64,000 nucleotides of DNA. It comes from Pseudomonadales bacterium (lineage in GTDB: Bacteria > Pseudomonadota > Gammaproteobacteria > Pseudomonadales > Azotimanducaceae). The position numbers and the translations under genes are program-made. How positions within the stretch are numbered: position 1 is the stretch's first letter; the number at the start of each line of letters is the position of its first letter. Below are positions 24,473 through 33,227 of this stretch, piece after piece. Below the pieces are notes generated by a model. That model was not told the origin of the DNA. It made no database searches and was given only the letters and a program-made list of their open reading frames with translations. The DNA lies in NCBI GenBank assembly GCA_024234635.1, contig JACKNX010000004.1, forward strand, positions 124,001-188,000, given 5' to 3'.

Positions 24473-25276
24473 TCAGAACCAGAAACGCAGCCCTCCAATC
24501 CATCGGGTGGTTTTGGCATGCGCACCGCTATCACGACGCAGTCTGGCCGTGGTTCCCCAGGACGTCGAATGCTCCACGCCGGCATAAAGGCCAAACTGCC
24601 GGCTGAATTCGTAACGCAGGCGCAGACCCACGTTGCCATCGCTGATACCACGCCCCGAGGCCAACTGCCGATCCGTGCCCGTCCAGGCATTGGCTTCGCC
24701 CCGTGCCTGGAGCACCACGCGTTGCGTCAGTAGCAACTCGTACGTGATTTCCAGATTCACGCCGGCGCCTGCCGACTCGCCGAACCGGAGTTCCGCGTTG
24801 ATCTCGAACCAGTAAGGCGCCAGACCCTGCATGCCGATGACCATCCAGGTGCGTTCGCCGTGCGACGTCCAGGCCCGCCGCAAGCCGCCCTTCACGTCCC
24901 AGAACGGGGACACCGCCACGCCATACAGAAGGCCGGCATCGCCTTCGAGTGGCTCGCCTGGCGCCTGGTCAAGATCGGCATTCACCGACCAGCGTCGCCA
25001 GTCACCGCCCCACCAGGCGGAAAATTCAGCGGCGCCGTCCCCCTGTTTGTCGACACTACTCTCGAGGCGCTCCACGCGCAGGCCCCGGAAGCGCTGGGCG
25101 GGGTGCGGATTGCCGTGCACGCCATCGGCCTGCAACGGATCGTCGTGCAGTGCGTAGCCGTCGTTCCAGGCGTGGGGGTCGCGTGATCCTGCGGGGGGAG
25201 ACGCGGCCAGGACCGCGCCACTGCCAGCCAGGAAGAACAACACCATGATGCGCATGCCAACCCATCTGATTGACAT
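24473..25276 (-). CDS. copB: Copper resistance protein B (outer membrane)
   Basis: CopB/PcoB is an outer-membrane beta-barrel protein of copper resistance. The 267-residue sequence has a signal peptide, then a short segment and repeated amphipathic strands, ending with an aromatic residue (RFWF) as outer-membrane barrels do. Family segments such as LLYGVAVSPFWDVKGGLR and ARGEANAW are present. The methionine-rich N-terminal extension seen in plasmid CopB is absent. The start lies 1 bp after the copA stop, so the two are one transcription unit. Confidence 0.92.
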   Translation of the reverse strand: MSIRWVGMRIMVLFFLAGSGAVLAASPPAGSRDPHAWNDGYALHDDPLQADGVHGNPHPAQRFRGLRVERLESSVDKQGDGAAEFSAWWGGDWRRWSVNADLDQAPGEPLEGDAGLLYGVAVSPFWDVKGGLRRAWTSHGERTWMVIGMQGLAPYWFEINAELRFGESAGAGVNLEITYELLLTQRVVLQARGEANAWTGTDRQLASGRGISDGNVGLRLRYEFSRQFGLYAGVEHSTSWGTTARLRRDSGAHAKTTRWIGGLRFWF

Positions 25277-25277
25277 G

Positions 25278-27020
25278 TCAGCTCACCAGTACTTCGCGGA
25301 ACATGCCGGAATGCATATGAAACATCAGATGGCAGTGCCAGGCCCATCGGCCGATGGCGTCGGCTGTAACCAGAAAGCTGATACGTTGCGCGGGCTGTAC
25401 CGGAATCGTGTGCCGCCGAACCTGGAAGCGACCATCCGGACTCTCGAGTTCGCTCCACAAACCGTGCAGATGCATGGGGTGCGTCATCATGGTGTCGTTC
25501 TGCAGAATGACCCGCAAGCGTTCGCCATGGCGAAAATGCACCGGCGTGCTGCGGGCAAATTCCAGACCGTCGAACGACCACGTATAGCGTTCCATGTTGC
25601 CCGTGAGATGCAGTTCGATTTCGCGCCCCGGACTACGTGCGTCCAACGCACCGCCAAGGGAATGCAGATCGGCAAGCGTCAGAACGCGGCGGCCATTGTT
25701 GCGCAGCCCAACGCCCGGATCGTCCAGATTGGTGCGTGGCAGGTCCACCCGCATGTCCACCGATGCACCATATTCACTGCGGGCATGACGAACCACGCGC
25801 GAGGGAATGGCCAGTGGGTTGTTTGTGGTGGTACCAGCCGCCTGCGACATGACCTGATGCACATGCTGCCCATGCTTGTGGTGCGCGGCCTGCCCGCCAT
25901 GGCCGGGCGCATGCGTCATGGCTCCCATCATATCGCCCATCGACAGAAGCGCTCGCGGATCGGGCGCGGGTATGGGAGCGCGCAGCCCGCTTGCCGTCGT
26001 CAGAAACGCGGCGGCAAATCCCGAGCGGTCCATGGACTGGGCAAACAGCGTGCACGCATCGTTTTCCGGTCGTACGCTGACATCAAGTGTTTCACCCGGA
26101 CCGATGCGGAATTCATCCACCGAAACCGGTTCCACATCCACGCCGTCCGCCTGTATGACGCGCAGTTTCTCGCCGGGAATGCGCACGTCGAAAAAGGTGT
26201 GCGCCGCGGCATTGATGCAACGCAGGCGCACCGTTTCACCGGGTCTGAACAGGGCCTCGAAGGGGGTCTGGGCCACCCGGCCGTTCACCAGGTAGTTCAG
26301 CGCCGAAGCGGAGACATCTGCCAGATCGGTGGGATTCATGCGCATCTGCTGCCACATGCGGCGCATATCCAGCGCCGAACGCAGGCCCTGACCGCGAACG
26401 TCACGCAGGAAATCGCCGGCCGTGGGGCGCGCCCGGTTGTAGACATCGCTTTCGGTCTTCAGCCGGGCGAGCACCCGCGCTGGCGCGGCATCGCTCCAGT
26501 CGCTCAGTACCACCACGTGATCACGTTGCGCCGCCTTGCCATTGCCGCCTACCGGTTCAACGATGAGCGCACCATACATACCGGTGAGTTCCTGCATCTT
26601 CGTATGGGAGTGATACCAGTACGTGCCGCTCTGCCGCAGGGTGAATCGATAGGTAAAGGTCGCGCCTGGCGGAATGCCGTTGAAACTCAGGCCCGGTACG
26701 CCGTCCATCTGGTAGGGAAGCAGGATGCCGTGCCAGTGGATCGACGTGCTCTCCGCCAGGCGGTTGTGGACCCGAATGATCACCTCGTCGCCTTCGCGGA
26801 GCCGGAGGGTAGGCCCAGGTACCGTGCCATTGATGGTGGTGGCCAGGCGCGGTCCGGTACCGAAGTCGACCACGCGCCGACTGACGACGAGATCGAGTTG
26901 GCTGCCCGTCAGTTCCGGAATCAGCGGTGTACCGCCGGCCCGTGCATGCCTGGCGCCTGACAAGGCGATACCGGCTGCGCCAAGTGCCAGGCCAGCGAAT
27001 CGCCTGCGGGAGATGCTCAT
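25278..27020 (-). CDS. copA: Multicopper oxidase CopA, Tat-exported
   Basis: CopA is a periplasmic multicopper oxidase that oxidises Cu(I) and binds copper. The 580-residue product opens with a twin-arginine signal (SRRRFAGLALG) and contains all four copper-ligand blocks: IHWHG, WYHSHT, HPMHLHG and HCHLMFHMHSGM. A His/Met-rich stretch (about 350-400) is typical of CopA. It is co-transcribed with copB. No CusR/CopR regulator is adjacent. Its position 24 bp downstream of a GH172 gene is odd for a copper operon. Confidence 0.96.
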   Translation of the reverse strand: MSISRRRFAGLALGAAGIALSGARHARAGGTPLIPELTGSQLDLVVSRRVVDFGTGPRLATTINGTVPGPTLRLREGDEVIIRVHNRLAESTSIHWHGILLPYQMDGVPGLSFNGIPPGATFTYRFTLRQSGTYWYHSHTKMQELTGMYGALIVEPVGGNGKAAQRDHVVVLSDWSDAAPARVLARLKTESDVYNRARPTAGDFLRDVRGQGLRSALDMRRMWQQMRMNPTDLADVSASALNYLVNGRVAQTPFEALFRPGETVRLRCINAAAHTFFDVRIPGEKLRVIQADGVDVEPVSVDEFRIGPGETLDVSVRPENDACTLFAQSMDRSGFAAAFLTTASGLRAPIPAPDPRALLSMGDMMGAMTHAPGHGGQAAHHKHGQHVHQVMSQAAGTTTNNPLAIPSRVVRHARSEYGASVDMRVDLPRTNLDDPGVGLRNNGRRVLTLADLHSLGGALDARSPGREIELHLTGNMERYTWSFDGLEFARSTPVHFRHGERLRVILQNDTMMTHPMHLHGLWSELESPDGRFQVRRHTIPVQPAQRISFLVTADAIGRWAWHCHLMFHMHSGMFREVLVS

Positions 27021-27044
27021 CGGCCTAACGTGTGCAGCGTCATG

Positions 27045-28154
27045 TCAGATGACCTCCAGGTAGTCTCTGTCCGGCAAGGGCGGCAATTGCGGCGACGGCA
27101 AGGTCTGGTACCAGTAGGCTACCGATGCGATGTCATCCTGCAGCGGCAGGTACTGCCGGCGTTTGTGGGTGCGCCAGCCCAGCGCCTGGATGGTTACCCG
27201 GATGTCGCTCGCGAACCGCACAGGGTCCATGATGTGCCATCGGTAAAGGCCGAAGCGCTGTTGCGACTGATACACCCCATCGGGGCGGATGACCTGTGGC
27301 ATGCCCGCATACGGGGTGGTGAATTCCTGGTAAGCGCTGCCGCCGGGGCGTTCCCGTTCCATCAGGCCTGGATCAAAATTGTACGCACCGCAGAAGTAGT
27401 CCTCCGTGCCCGTGCCGCACAAGGTAGGGAACTGGTCGTCGCCATCCAGGTAGAACTTGATTTCGCCTTCGCCCCACCAGCCATTGTTGTTGACGCCCCA
27501 GGCGAGGTAGGTACCCACGTAGTGCCCCGTGCCATTGACGCCATCGAGGATGGTCACGACCTCGCCGTATGGCAGGGGGTTCACGCGTCGGAAACTGGCA
27601 TGGAAATAGGCAACGTCGTCCGGTACGTCGGTGAGCGTATAGTTGATCTGGTAGTACACCACGAGGGGCTCGTCGGAGAGATTCTGCATGGTCAAACGGG
27701 CGTGCCGGCGAAACGGCATCTCCCAGTAACAATTGAACGCACGCCCCGGATTGACACACACCGCAAGCGAAGAGACCTGCGCGAACTTCTCCCAGCCAGA
27801 CGCGAAGAAGTCACCGGTGGGACACTCGATGGACGGCTGCTCCTGGTTGTCCCAGTAGGCGCGCAGGATGGCGTGACGCCACTTGCCACGGGCAAGCGTC
27901 ATCCAGATCTGCTGAATGGCGCCGCTACCCGCGATATCGGCGAGGGTGAACGTGGCGCCGGGTTCGATGATGACGTAAGGCGAAACCTTCCAGCCCTGGC
28001 CGAGAGCACGGGCGGCTTCCGCGGCAGGCCCGTCGGTGGACATGCCTCCCCTGCCCTTTTCGCCGCTGAAATTCTCCGGGCTGATGGAGCGGCTGAGCGC
28101 GGACGACAGCCGGGACAGATTGCCAAGATGCAGACCGAGGCCGGAAAACGCCAT
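27045..28154 (-). CDS. Glycoside hydrolase family 172 (DUF2961) protein
   Basis: GH172 enzymes hydrolyse or transfer fructofuranosyl or arabinofuranosyl residues. This 369-residue protein carries the family's GTGTEDYF motif, with its catalytic glutamate, plus WGEGEIKFYLDGD and FNCYWEMPF. There is no signal peptide, so it is cytoplasmic. The start at 28154 is preferred over 28181 because GGGGAG lies about 6 nt upstream. It lies between an APC permease (40 bp away) and copA. The sugar substrate cannot be stated. Confidence 0.9.
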   Translation of the reverse strand: MAFSGLGLHLGNLSRLSSALSRSISPENFSGEKGRGGMSTDGPAAEAARALGQGWKVSPYVIIEPGATFTLADIAGSGAIQQIWMTLARGKWRHAILRAYWDNQEQPSIECPTGDFFASGWEKFAQVSSLAVCVNPGRAFNCYWEMPFRRHARLTMQNLSDEPLVVYYQINYTLTDVPDDVAYFHASFRRVNPLPYGEVVTILDGVNGTGHYVGTYLAWGVNNNGWWGEGEIKFYLDGDDQFPTLCGTGTEDYFCGAYNFDPGLMERERPGGSAYQEFTTPYAGMPQVIRPDGVYQSQQRFGLYRWHIMDPVRFASDIRVTIQALGWRTHKRRQYLPLQDDIASVAYWYQTLPSPQLPPLPDRDYLEVI

Positions 28155-28193
28155 GTCAGGCTCCCCTGTGTTGAGGCCCACAGGATACCCCGC

Positions 28194-29501
28194 TCACCCG
28201 CCCGGCGGTGTCCCGGAAGACGAGCCAGCCCGGGCTCGCGAGACGCCGTAGAGCAACGATCCGGCGCCAAGGAGCAAACCCGTTGCGAGCCAACTCGTGG
28301 CGTCAACCTGAGTGGCCAACCCGGCGCAGAACAGCAGTGTGAAGACGATCAGCATCCGATGGCTACCCGATACCGGGTCGCCGTGAACATGCCGCAGACG
28401 CGGTAATGCGAGCGCACTGAGCATGTAGATGCCAAGTCGAACCAGAACGCTCATGACAGCCAGCAGCGCAAATGAGCCCGACACCGCAAGCGCCAGTGCA
28501 ACACCGCCGAACAGGACAATCGACGCATGAGGTACGCCATGCCGCGGATGCACGTGTGCCAACACCGTAGGCAGGTAGCCATCGAGCGCAAGTCGGTAGG
28601 TGATGCGGGGCGTCGAATACATTGCACCCAGCAGATTGCCGCCGACCGACGCCACGACCGCGGCGACAATGACACCCGCGCCCAGGGCCCCCGCCAGCGC
28701 TTCACCCGCCTGCACGACGGGACGCTGCGAGTGGGCAAGATCGGGCACCAGTGCGGTACAGGCAACCTGGACCAGTGCGTACAGCATGCCGGCCATGCCG
28801 AGCGCCAGAAAGAGTGCGCGTGGCAGGTCCCGTCCCGGTGAAGTCGCTTCCCCGGCGGGCACGAGACCCGATTCGAAGCCCACATAGGCATAGATCACCA
28901 GCACCAGCGCCGGCCCCACGGCAAGGGCGTTTGGCGTGCCCTGTGCAGTCGGCAGGTGATGCGCGGCGGCAGGCAGCAGCCACAACCCGGCGAGCGCCAG
29001 CGCCGCCAGTGGCAGCAGCTTGGCCGCGGTGAGCACGCCGAGCGAGCGCACGGCGGCGCGGGTGGATACCAGGTTGATCAGAATAAGGGCGAGGATGAGA
29101 ACGCTCAGCGCAATTGCCCGGCCATGCCCTTCCGCCAGATCGGGGTTGAACCAGCCGAGCGTCGTCACCAGGAGGTTGGCATTGGCAGCAAAGGCGGTAA
29201 GCCGCGCAACGTAGAACGCCCACCCCACCTGGAAGCCGGTAAACGGGCCGAAGGCAGTGCTTGTGTACAGCACCGGTCCGCCAGTGGCATTGAAGCGCGA
29301 CGACAGGTCGGCGAACACAAGGATGACGGGCAGGATCAGCACACCCCCCGCCAGCAACAGCCACGGCGCGAGACCACCCGCGGTCGCCGCAAGTGCCGCT
29401 GGAAGACCGAAGATCCCCGCACCGATGACACCATTGATCACCAGCAACCAGAGACCAGTGAGACGCAGCTGCCGAGGCAGAACTTCCCTGACTTGGGGCA
29501 T
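28194..29501 (-). CDS. APC-superfamily amino acid permease
   Basis: The 435-residue protein has about 12 hydrophobic helices and the family's first-helix motif GVIGAGIFGLP. FADLSSRF and YVGFESGL are also typical. It transports an amino acid or amine across the inner membrane, probably with protons or by exchange. It may start the unit leading into the GH172 gene. The gene starts 30 bp from the tRNA-Cys. Confidence 0.92.
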   Translation of the reverse strand: MPQVREVLPRQLRLTGLWLLVINGVIGAGIFGLPAALAATAGGLAPWLLLAGGVLILPVILVFADLSSRFNATGGPVLYTSTAFGPFTGFQVGWAFYVARLTAFAANANLLVTTLGWFNPDLAEGHGRAIALSVLILALILINLVSTRAAVRSLGVLTAAKLLPLAALALAGLWLLPAAAHHLPTAQGTPNALAVGPALVLVIYAYVGFESGLVPAGEATSPGRDLPRALFLALGMAGMLYALVQVACTALVPDLAHSQRPVVQAGEALAGALGAGVIVAAVVASVGGNLLGAMYSTPRITYRLALDGYLPTVLAHVHPRHGVPHASIVLFGGVALALAVSGSFALLAVMSVLVRLGIYMLSALALPRLRHVHGDPVSGSHRMLIVFTLLFCAGLATQVDATSWLATGLLLGAGSLLYGVSRARAGSSSGTPPGG

Positions 29502-29530
29502 TAGGGCAGCAACAGTCCGGGGGTGCAGGA

Positions 29531-29604
29531 TGGAGGCTGGGGTCGGAATCGAACCGGCGTACGCGGAGTTGCAGTCCGCTGCATGACCACTCTGCCACCC
29601 AGCC
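29531..29604 (-). tRNA. tRNA-Cys (anticodon GCA)
   Basis: The minus strand folds into a 74-nt cloverleaf with acceptor stem GGCTGGG/CCCAGCC, discriminator U and encoded CCA. The anticodon stem GCGGA/TCCGC encloses CTGCAAC, giving anticodon GCA. The T-loop reads GGTTCGATTCC. It lies downstream of pgsA on the same strand, matching the pgsA-tRNA cluster of E. coli, but the flanking glycine and leucine tRNAs of that cluster are not seen here. Confidence 0.96.
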
Positions 29605-29858
29605 GAGGGGCGCGCATTCTAACCCGGATCAATCGCGAAGGAACAACCCGATCGCTGACGGTTTCGTTTACCGCACACTTCCCTGCCATCCTGACAGGAT
29701 GCCGCGCCAATCGCCTGGCCGTGGCAGCGGAACTTCCACCGCGCCGCCCCGCGCCATGAGCGGCATCTGCTGCCGAATCCACGGCTCAGCCTCGGCGGTG
29801 GGTGCGGCAGGCCGTGCTGTCAGCAGCCTGAGCGATTTCGTTCGGCATAGCCCTGGCG

Positions 29859-30419
29859 TCAGGAATCCAGTCCGGCTTTCAGCGCAGGCCAGGCGGCCCG
29901 CAGATACAACGCCATGGAAAACAGCGTAAGTGCCGCCGCGGCGTACAGAAGCAGATAGCCGATGATGGTCCAAGCTGCATTGACCCAGGGCGGCGTGGCC
30001 AGCAGCACCACGATGGCGAGCATCTGCACCGTCGTTTTGACCTTGCCGAACCAGGACACGGCAACCTGACCGCGTCGGTTCATTTCGGCCATCCACTCAC
30101 GCAGCGCGCTGATGACGATCTCCCTGCCCACGATCACCAGCGCGGGGATGGTCAGCCAGAGGTGATGGTAGTGCCCCACCACCAGAACCAGCGCGGTGGC
30201 GACGATGATCTTGTCGGCAACGGGATCGATGAAGGCGCCGAATGGCGTGGTCTGGTTGAACTTGCGCGCAATATAGCCGTCCAGCCAGTCTGTGAAGGCG
30301 GCCAGTGCGAACAACGCCGCCGTCCAGGTATAGCGCTGCTCCCAGTCGGAGAGATACAGCACCGCGAAGAACGGCACCAGAAGGATGCGGGCAAAGGTCA
30401 GGATGTTCGGCAGGTTCAT
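29859..30419 (-). CDS. pgsA: CDP-diacylglycerol--glycerol-3-phosphate 3-phosphatidyltransferase
   Basis: PgsA makes phosphatidylglycerophosphate, the first committed step to phosphatidylglycerol, at the inner membrane. The 186-residue protein carries the CDP-alcohol phosphotransferase motif DG-x2-AR-x8-G-x3-D-x3-D, from DWLDGYIAR to FIDPVADK, and several membrane helices. It is 128 bp downstream of uvrC, and tRNA-Cys follows 254 bp later, the conserved gammaproteobacterial order. Confidence 0.96.
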   Translation of the reverse strand: MNLPNILTFARILLVPFFAVLYLSDWEQRYTWTAALFALAAFTDWLDGYIARKFNQTTPFGAFIDPVADKIIVATALVLVVGHYHHLWLTIPALVIVGREIVISALREWMAEMNRRGQVAVSWFGKVKTTVQMLAIVVLLATPPWVNAAWTIIGYLLLYAAAALTLFSMALYLRAAWPALKAGLDS

Positions 30420-30547
30420 CAGCGCACGCGTGGATGCTCACCTCGAAACAGGGAGCATGATAGGGGATGTGTTCCGCGAATAAATGGCGCTGATCGTGTT
30501 TTTACCGCGAACCCGTCCGGTAGCCTGCGAGGCCCGGGCCGGTCCGC

Positions 30548-32371
30548 TCAATCACGGTGCAACGCGGCGTGGATGTCCGCCGCGAGCTTTGCACTGATGC
30601 CGGGTACCCGCGCGATTTCCTGCTGGCTGGCACCACGCAACGCCGCCACGCTGCCGAAGTGCAGAAGCAGGGCGCGTCGTCGCTTTGGACCGATGCCGGG
30701 CAACTCGTCCAGTTCGGTTACCTTGCGGGCGCGCGCCCGTCGCTGCCGATGACCGGTGATGGCAAACCGGTGCGCTTCATCCCGTATGTGCTGCAGCAGG
30801 AGCACCGCGTCGCTGCCAGGCGGCAGAACCACTTCCGCGCCATTGAGGAAGTAGCGTTCCAGCCCCGGCTTGCGGGTGGGTCCCTTGGCGATGCCCAGTA
30901 CCGGTACATCCGCCACCTGCAGTTCGGTCAGCACATCGAGGGCGCGGCTGAGCTGACCCTTGCCGCCGTCGATGACCAGCAGATCCGGCAGCTGCCCCTC
31001 GCCCTCCTTCAAGCGGGTGTAGCGACGCCTGAGCGCCTGTTCCATGGCGCCATAGTCATCGCCGGGTTCGATACCGTCGATGTTGAAACGGCGGTAGTCG
31101 GATTTTGCCGGCCCCTGGCCGTCGAAGACCACGCAGGAGGCAACGGTGCCCTCACCCATCGTGTGGCTGATGTCGAAGCACTCCAGTCGTTCCGGCATGC
31201 CTTCCAGGCCAAGCGCATCGCCCAGAGCCAGCAGACGCGACTGCACATTTCGCCGATCGGCCAGGTGCACCGACAGGTTGTAGGCCGCGTTTTCCGTGGC
31301 CATGTCCCGCCACCGCGCACGCTGGCCCCGCACATCGCTGGCGATGCGCACCCGCCGCGCCGAGGTTTCCGACAACGCGGCTTCCAGCAGTTCACCTTCC
31401 GGCAACGGCACGGGGACGATGATCGCGCGCGGAATATCCCGACCCTGCATGGCCAGGTAATACTGGGCGAGAAAGGCATCGAGCAGCGCGTGCTGCTCGA
31501 GCGCAAGTTCATTGCGCGGGAACCAGGTCCGGCTGCCGAGCACCCTGCCCTGGCGGATGAACAGGCCCTGGATGCAACTGGTACCCTGCTGCTCCGAATA
31601 ACCGAAGACGTCCACATCGCCTTCCTGGGCGTGTACGAACTGCTGTTCCTGAACCCGCCTGAGGCGCGCGATCTGATCCCGGTATCGGGCCGCTCGTTCG
31701 TAGAGCTGTTCCTCGGCGGCGGCCTCCATCAGTGTCTTGTAGTCATCCAGCACCGCCTGGCTCCGGCCCTCGAGGAACATCACCGCGTGGCGTACGTCCT
31801 CCTGGTAAGCGGCCGGCTCGATCAACCCCACGCAAGGCCCCGAGCACCGCTGGATCTGGTACTGCAGGCAGGGCCTCGAGCGATTCTTGAAGAAGGTGTC
31901 GTCACATTGCCGCAGGCGAAACAGCTTCTGCAGGATATTCAGACTCTCGCGCACGGCGGCCGCCGACGGGAATGGCCCGAAGTACTTCCCCTGCTTCCGC
32001 TTCGCGCCTCGATGAAAAGCCAGCCGGGGGAATTGTGCATCGGTGAGGTGGATGAACGGGTAGGACTTGTCGTCGCGCAGGGTGACGTTGTACGGCGGCC
32101 GTTCGGACTTGATCAGACTCTGTTCCAGCAGGAGCGCTTCCGTTTCGCTCCCCGTCACCGTGACGACAACATCGGCGATCTTGTCAACCATCGCCATCGT
32201 CTTGGCAGTGTGTGGGCCGGCGCGGAAATAGCTGGTCACCCGCGCCTTGAGGTTGCGGGCCTTACCGACGTAGAGCACCCGTCCCTCAGCGTCCAGCATG
32301 CGGTAGACACCGGGACGCTGGGTGAGTCCGGCGAGGAACGTATCGGCGTCGAATCCCTGGGCGGCTGGCAT
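30548..32371 (-). CDS. uvrC: Excinuclease ABC subunit C
   Basis: UvrC makes both incisions in nucleotide excision repair with UvrB. The 607-residue product has the N-terminal GIY-YIG nuclease (GVYRM then LYVGKARNLK), a UvrBC-binding UVR region in the middle, the RNase H-like 5' nuclease region with ECFDISH, and tandem helix-hairpin-helix motifs at the C-terminus (ELPGIGPKRRRALL and VPGISAKLA). The start at 32371 (MPAAQGFD) leaves a normal N-terminus; the longer frame is not family-like. A 173-bp gap separates it from divergent gacA. Confidence 0.97.
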   Translation of the reverse strand: MPAAQGFDADTFLAGLTQRPGVYRMLDAEGRVLYVGKARNLKARVTSYFRAGPHTAKTMAMVDKIADVVVTVTGSETEALLLEQSLIKSERPPYNVTLRDDKSYPFIHLTDAQFPRLAFHRGAKRKQGKYFGPFPSAAAVRESLNILQKLFRLRQCDDTFFKNRSRPCLQYQIQRCSGPCVGLIEPAAYQEDVRHAVMFLEGRSQAVLDDYKTLMEAAAEEQLYERAARYRDQIARLRRVQEQQFVHAQEGDVDVFGYSEQQGTSCIQGLFIRQGRVLGSRTWFPRNELALEQHALLDAFLAQYYLAMQGRDIPRAIIVPVPLPEGELLEAALSETSARRVRIASDVRGQRARWRDMATENAAYNLSVHLADRRNVQSRLLALGDALGLEGMPERLECFDISHTMGEGTVASCVVFDGQGPAKSDYRRFNIDGIEPGDDYGAMEQALRRRYTRLKEGEGQLPDLLVIDGGKGQLSRALDVLTELQVADVPVLGIAKGPTRKPGLERYFLNGAEVVLPPGSDAVLLLQHIRDEAHRFAITGHRQRRARARKVTELDELPGIGPKRRRALLLHFGSVAALRGASQQEIARVPGISAKLAADIHAALHRD

Positions 32372-32544
32372 GCATCGACTATACCGTGCCGTCCGCGGGA
32401 ACGCTCCCGGGGTGATATCAGCGCCATATCGGAATCTGGAAATGTCGTGGAATTTCGCGCGATTTCGCCGGAGCGACGTTGAGCGCGGGCAGGCATGGCA
32501 ATAGATTCTGGTTCCGTTCAAGGATTTGTCGAGGGAGACCAAGA

Positions 32545-33210
32545 ATGATCAGAGTACTTCTGGTGGACGATCATCGGCTGGTGCGGGCGGCGATGGGCCG
32601 CATCATCGCCGATGACAGGAACATGGAGATCGTCGGTGAAACCGGCAGCGGCGAAGAGGCCGTGGAACTCGTGCGCAAGCTCAACCCGCATGTCGTATTG
32701 ATGGACATGTTCATGCCGGGTATCGGTGGCATGGAGGCTACGCGCCGCATTCTGCGCGCGCGCGAAGACGTGAAGGTGATTGCCGTATCCACCTGTGCGG
32801 ACAGGCCGTTCCCGGAACAGATGTTACGTATCGGTGCCGCCGGCTATCTCACCAAGTCGGCAACGCCACAGGATCTGCTCGCCGGTATTCGCAAGGTGTT
32901 CTACGGGCAGCGATACGTGTCCGCTGACGTCGCCCAGGCGCTGGCCTTTTCAACCTTCGACCGTACCACGGCCAATCCCTTCGATACGCTGTCGAACCGG
33001 GAGATGCAGATCATGCTGATGGTGGTGAACTGCCACAAGGTGCAGGATATTTCGGGCAATCTGCACCTGTCGCCGAAAACCGTGAACAGCTATCGCTACC
33101 GCATCTTCGAGAAGCTTGGCATCAGCAGCGACGTGGAACTGACGCTCATGGCGGTTCGCCACGGCGTACTGGATCCTGAGTCGCTGCCTACCCTGGCCGG
33201 AGCCGCCTGA
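32545..33210 (+). CDS. gacA: LuxR-family response regulator GacA/UvrY
   Basis: This 221-residue NarL/FixJ-type regulator starts MIRVLLVDDHRLVRAA and has a phospho-acceptor aspartate near residue 54 (MDMFMPG), a lysine in TKSAT, and a C-terminal LuxR helix-turn-helix with LSPKTVNSYRYRIFEKL, all close to GacA/UvrY. With its sensor GacS it switches on the small RNAs that titrate CsrA. A GAGGGAGA ribosome site precedes the ATG. In many relatives gacA lies just upstream of uvrC and reads the same way; here it is divergent. Confidence 0.94.
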   Translation: MIRVLLVDDHRLVRAAMGRIIADDRNMEIVGETGSGEEAVELVRKLNPHVVLMDMFMPGIGGMEATRRILRAREDVKVIAVSTCADRPFPEQMLRIGAAGYLTKSATPQDLLAGIRKVFYGQRYVSADVAQALAFSTFDRTTANPFDTLSNREMQIMLMVVNCHKVQDISGNLHLSPKTVNSYRYRIFEKLGISSDVELTLMAVRHGVLDPESLPTLAGAA

Positions 33211-33227
33211 AGCGGCATCCCGGGGCT

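Noticed and set aside
25245..26960. 571-codon open frame opposite copA
   Set aside because: The copper-ligand motifs of CopA fix the coding strand, and the antisense product has no recognisable domain.
29605..29858. Extra tRNAs between pgsA and tRNA-Cys, as in the E. coli glyW-cysT-leuZ cluster
   Set aside because: No cloverleaf with TTCGA T-loop and matching acceptor arms was found in this 254-bp gap.
30557..32482. 641-codon open frame on the plus strand opposite uvrC
   Set aside because: It lies entirely across from uvrC, whose motifs are unmistakable. The antisense product has no family features; it is a high-GC shadow frame.
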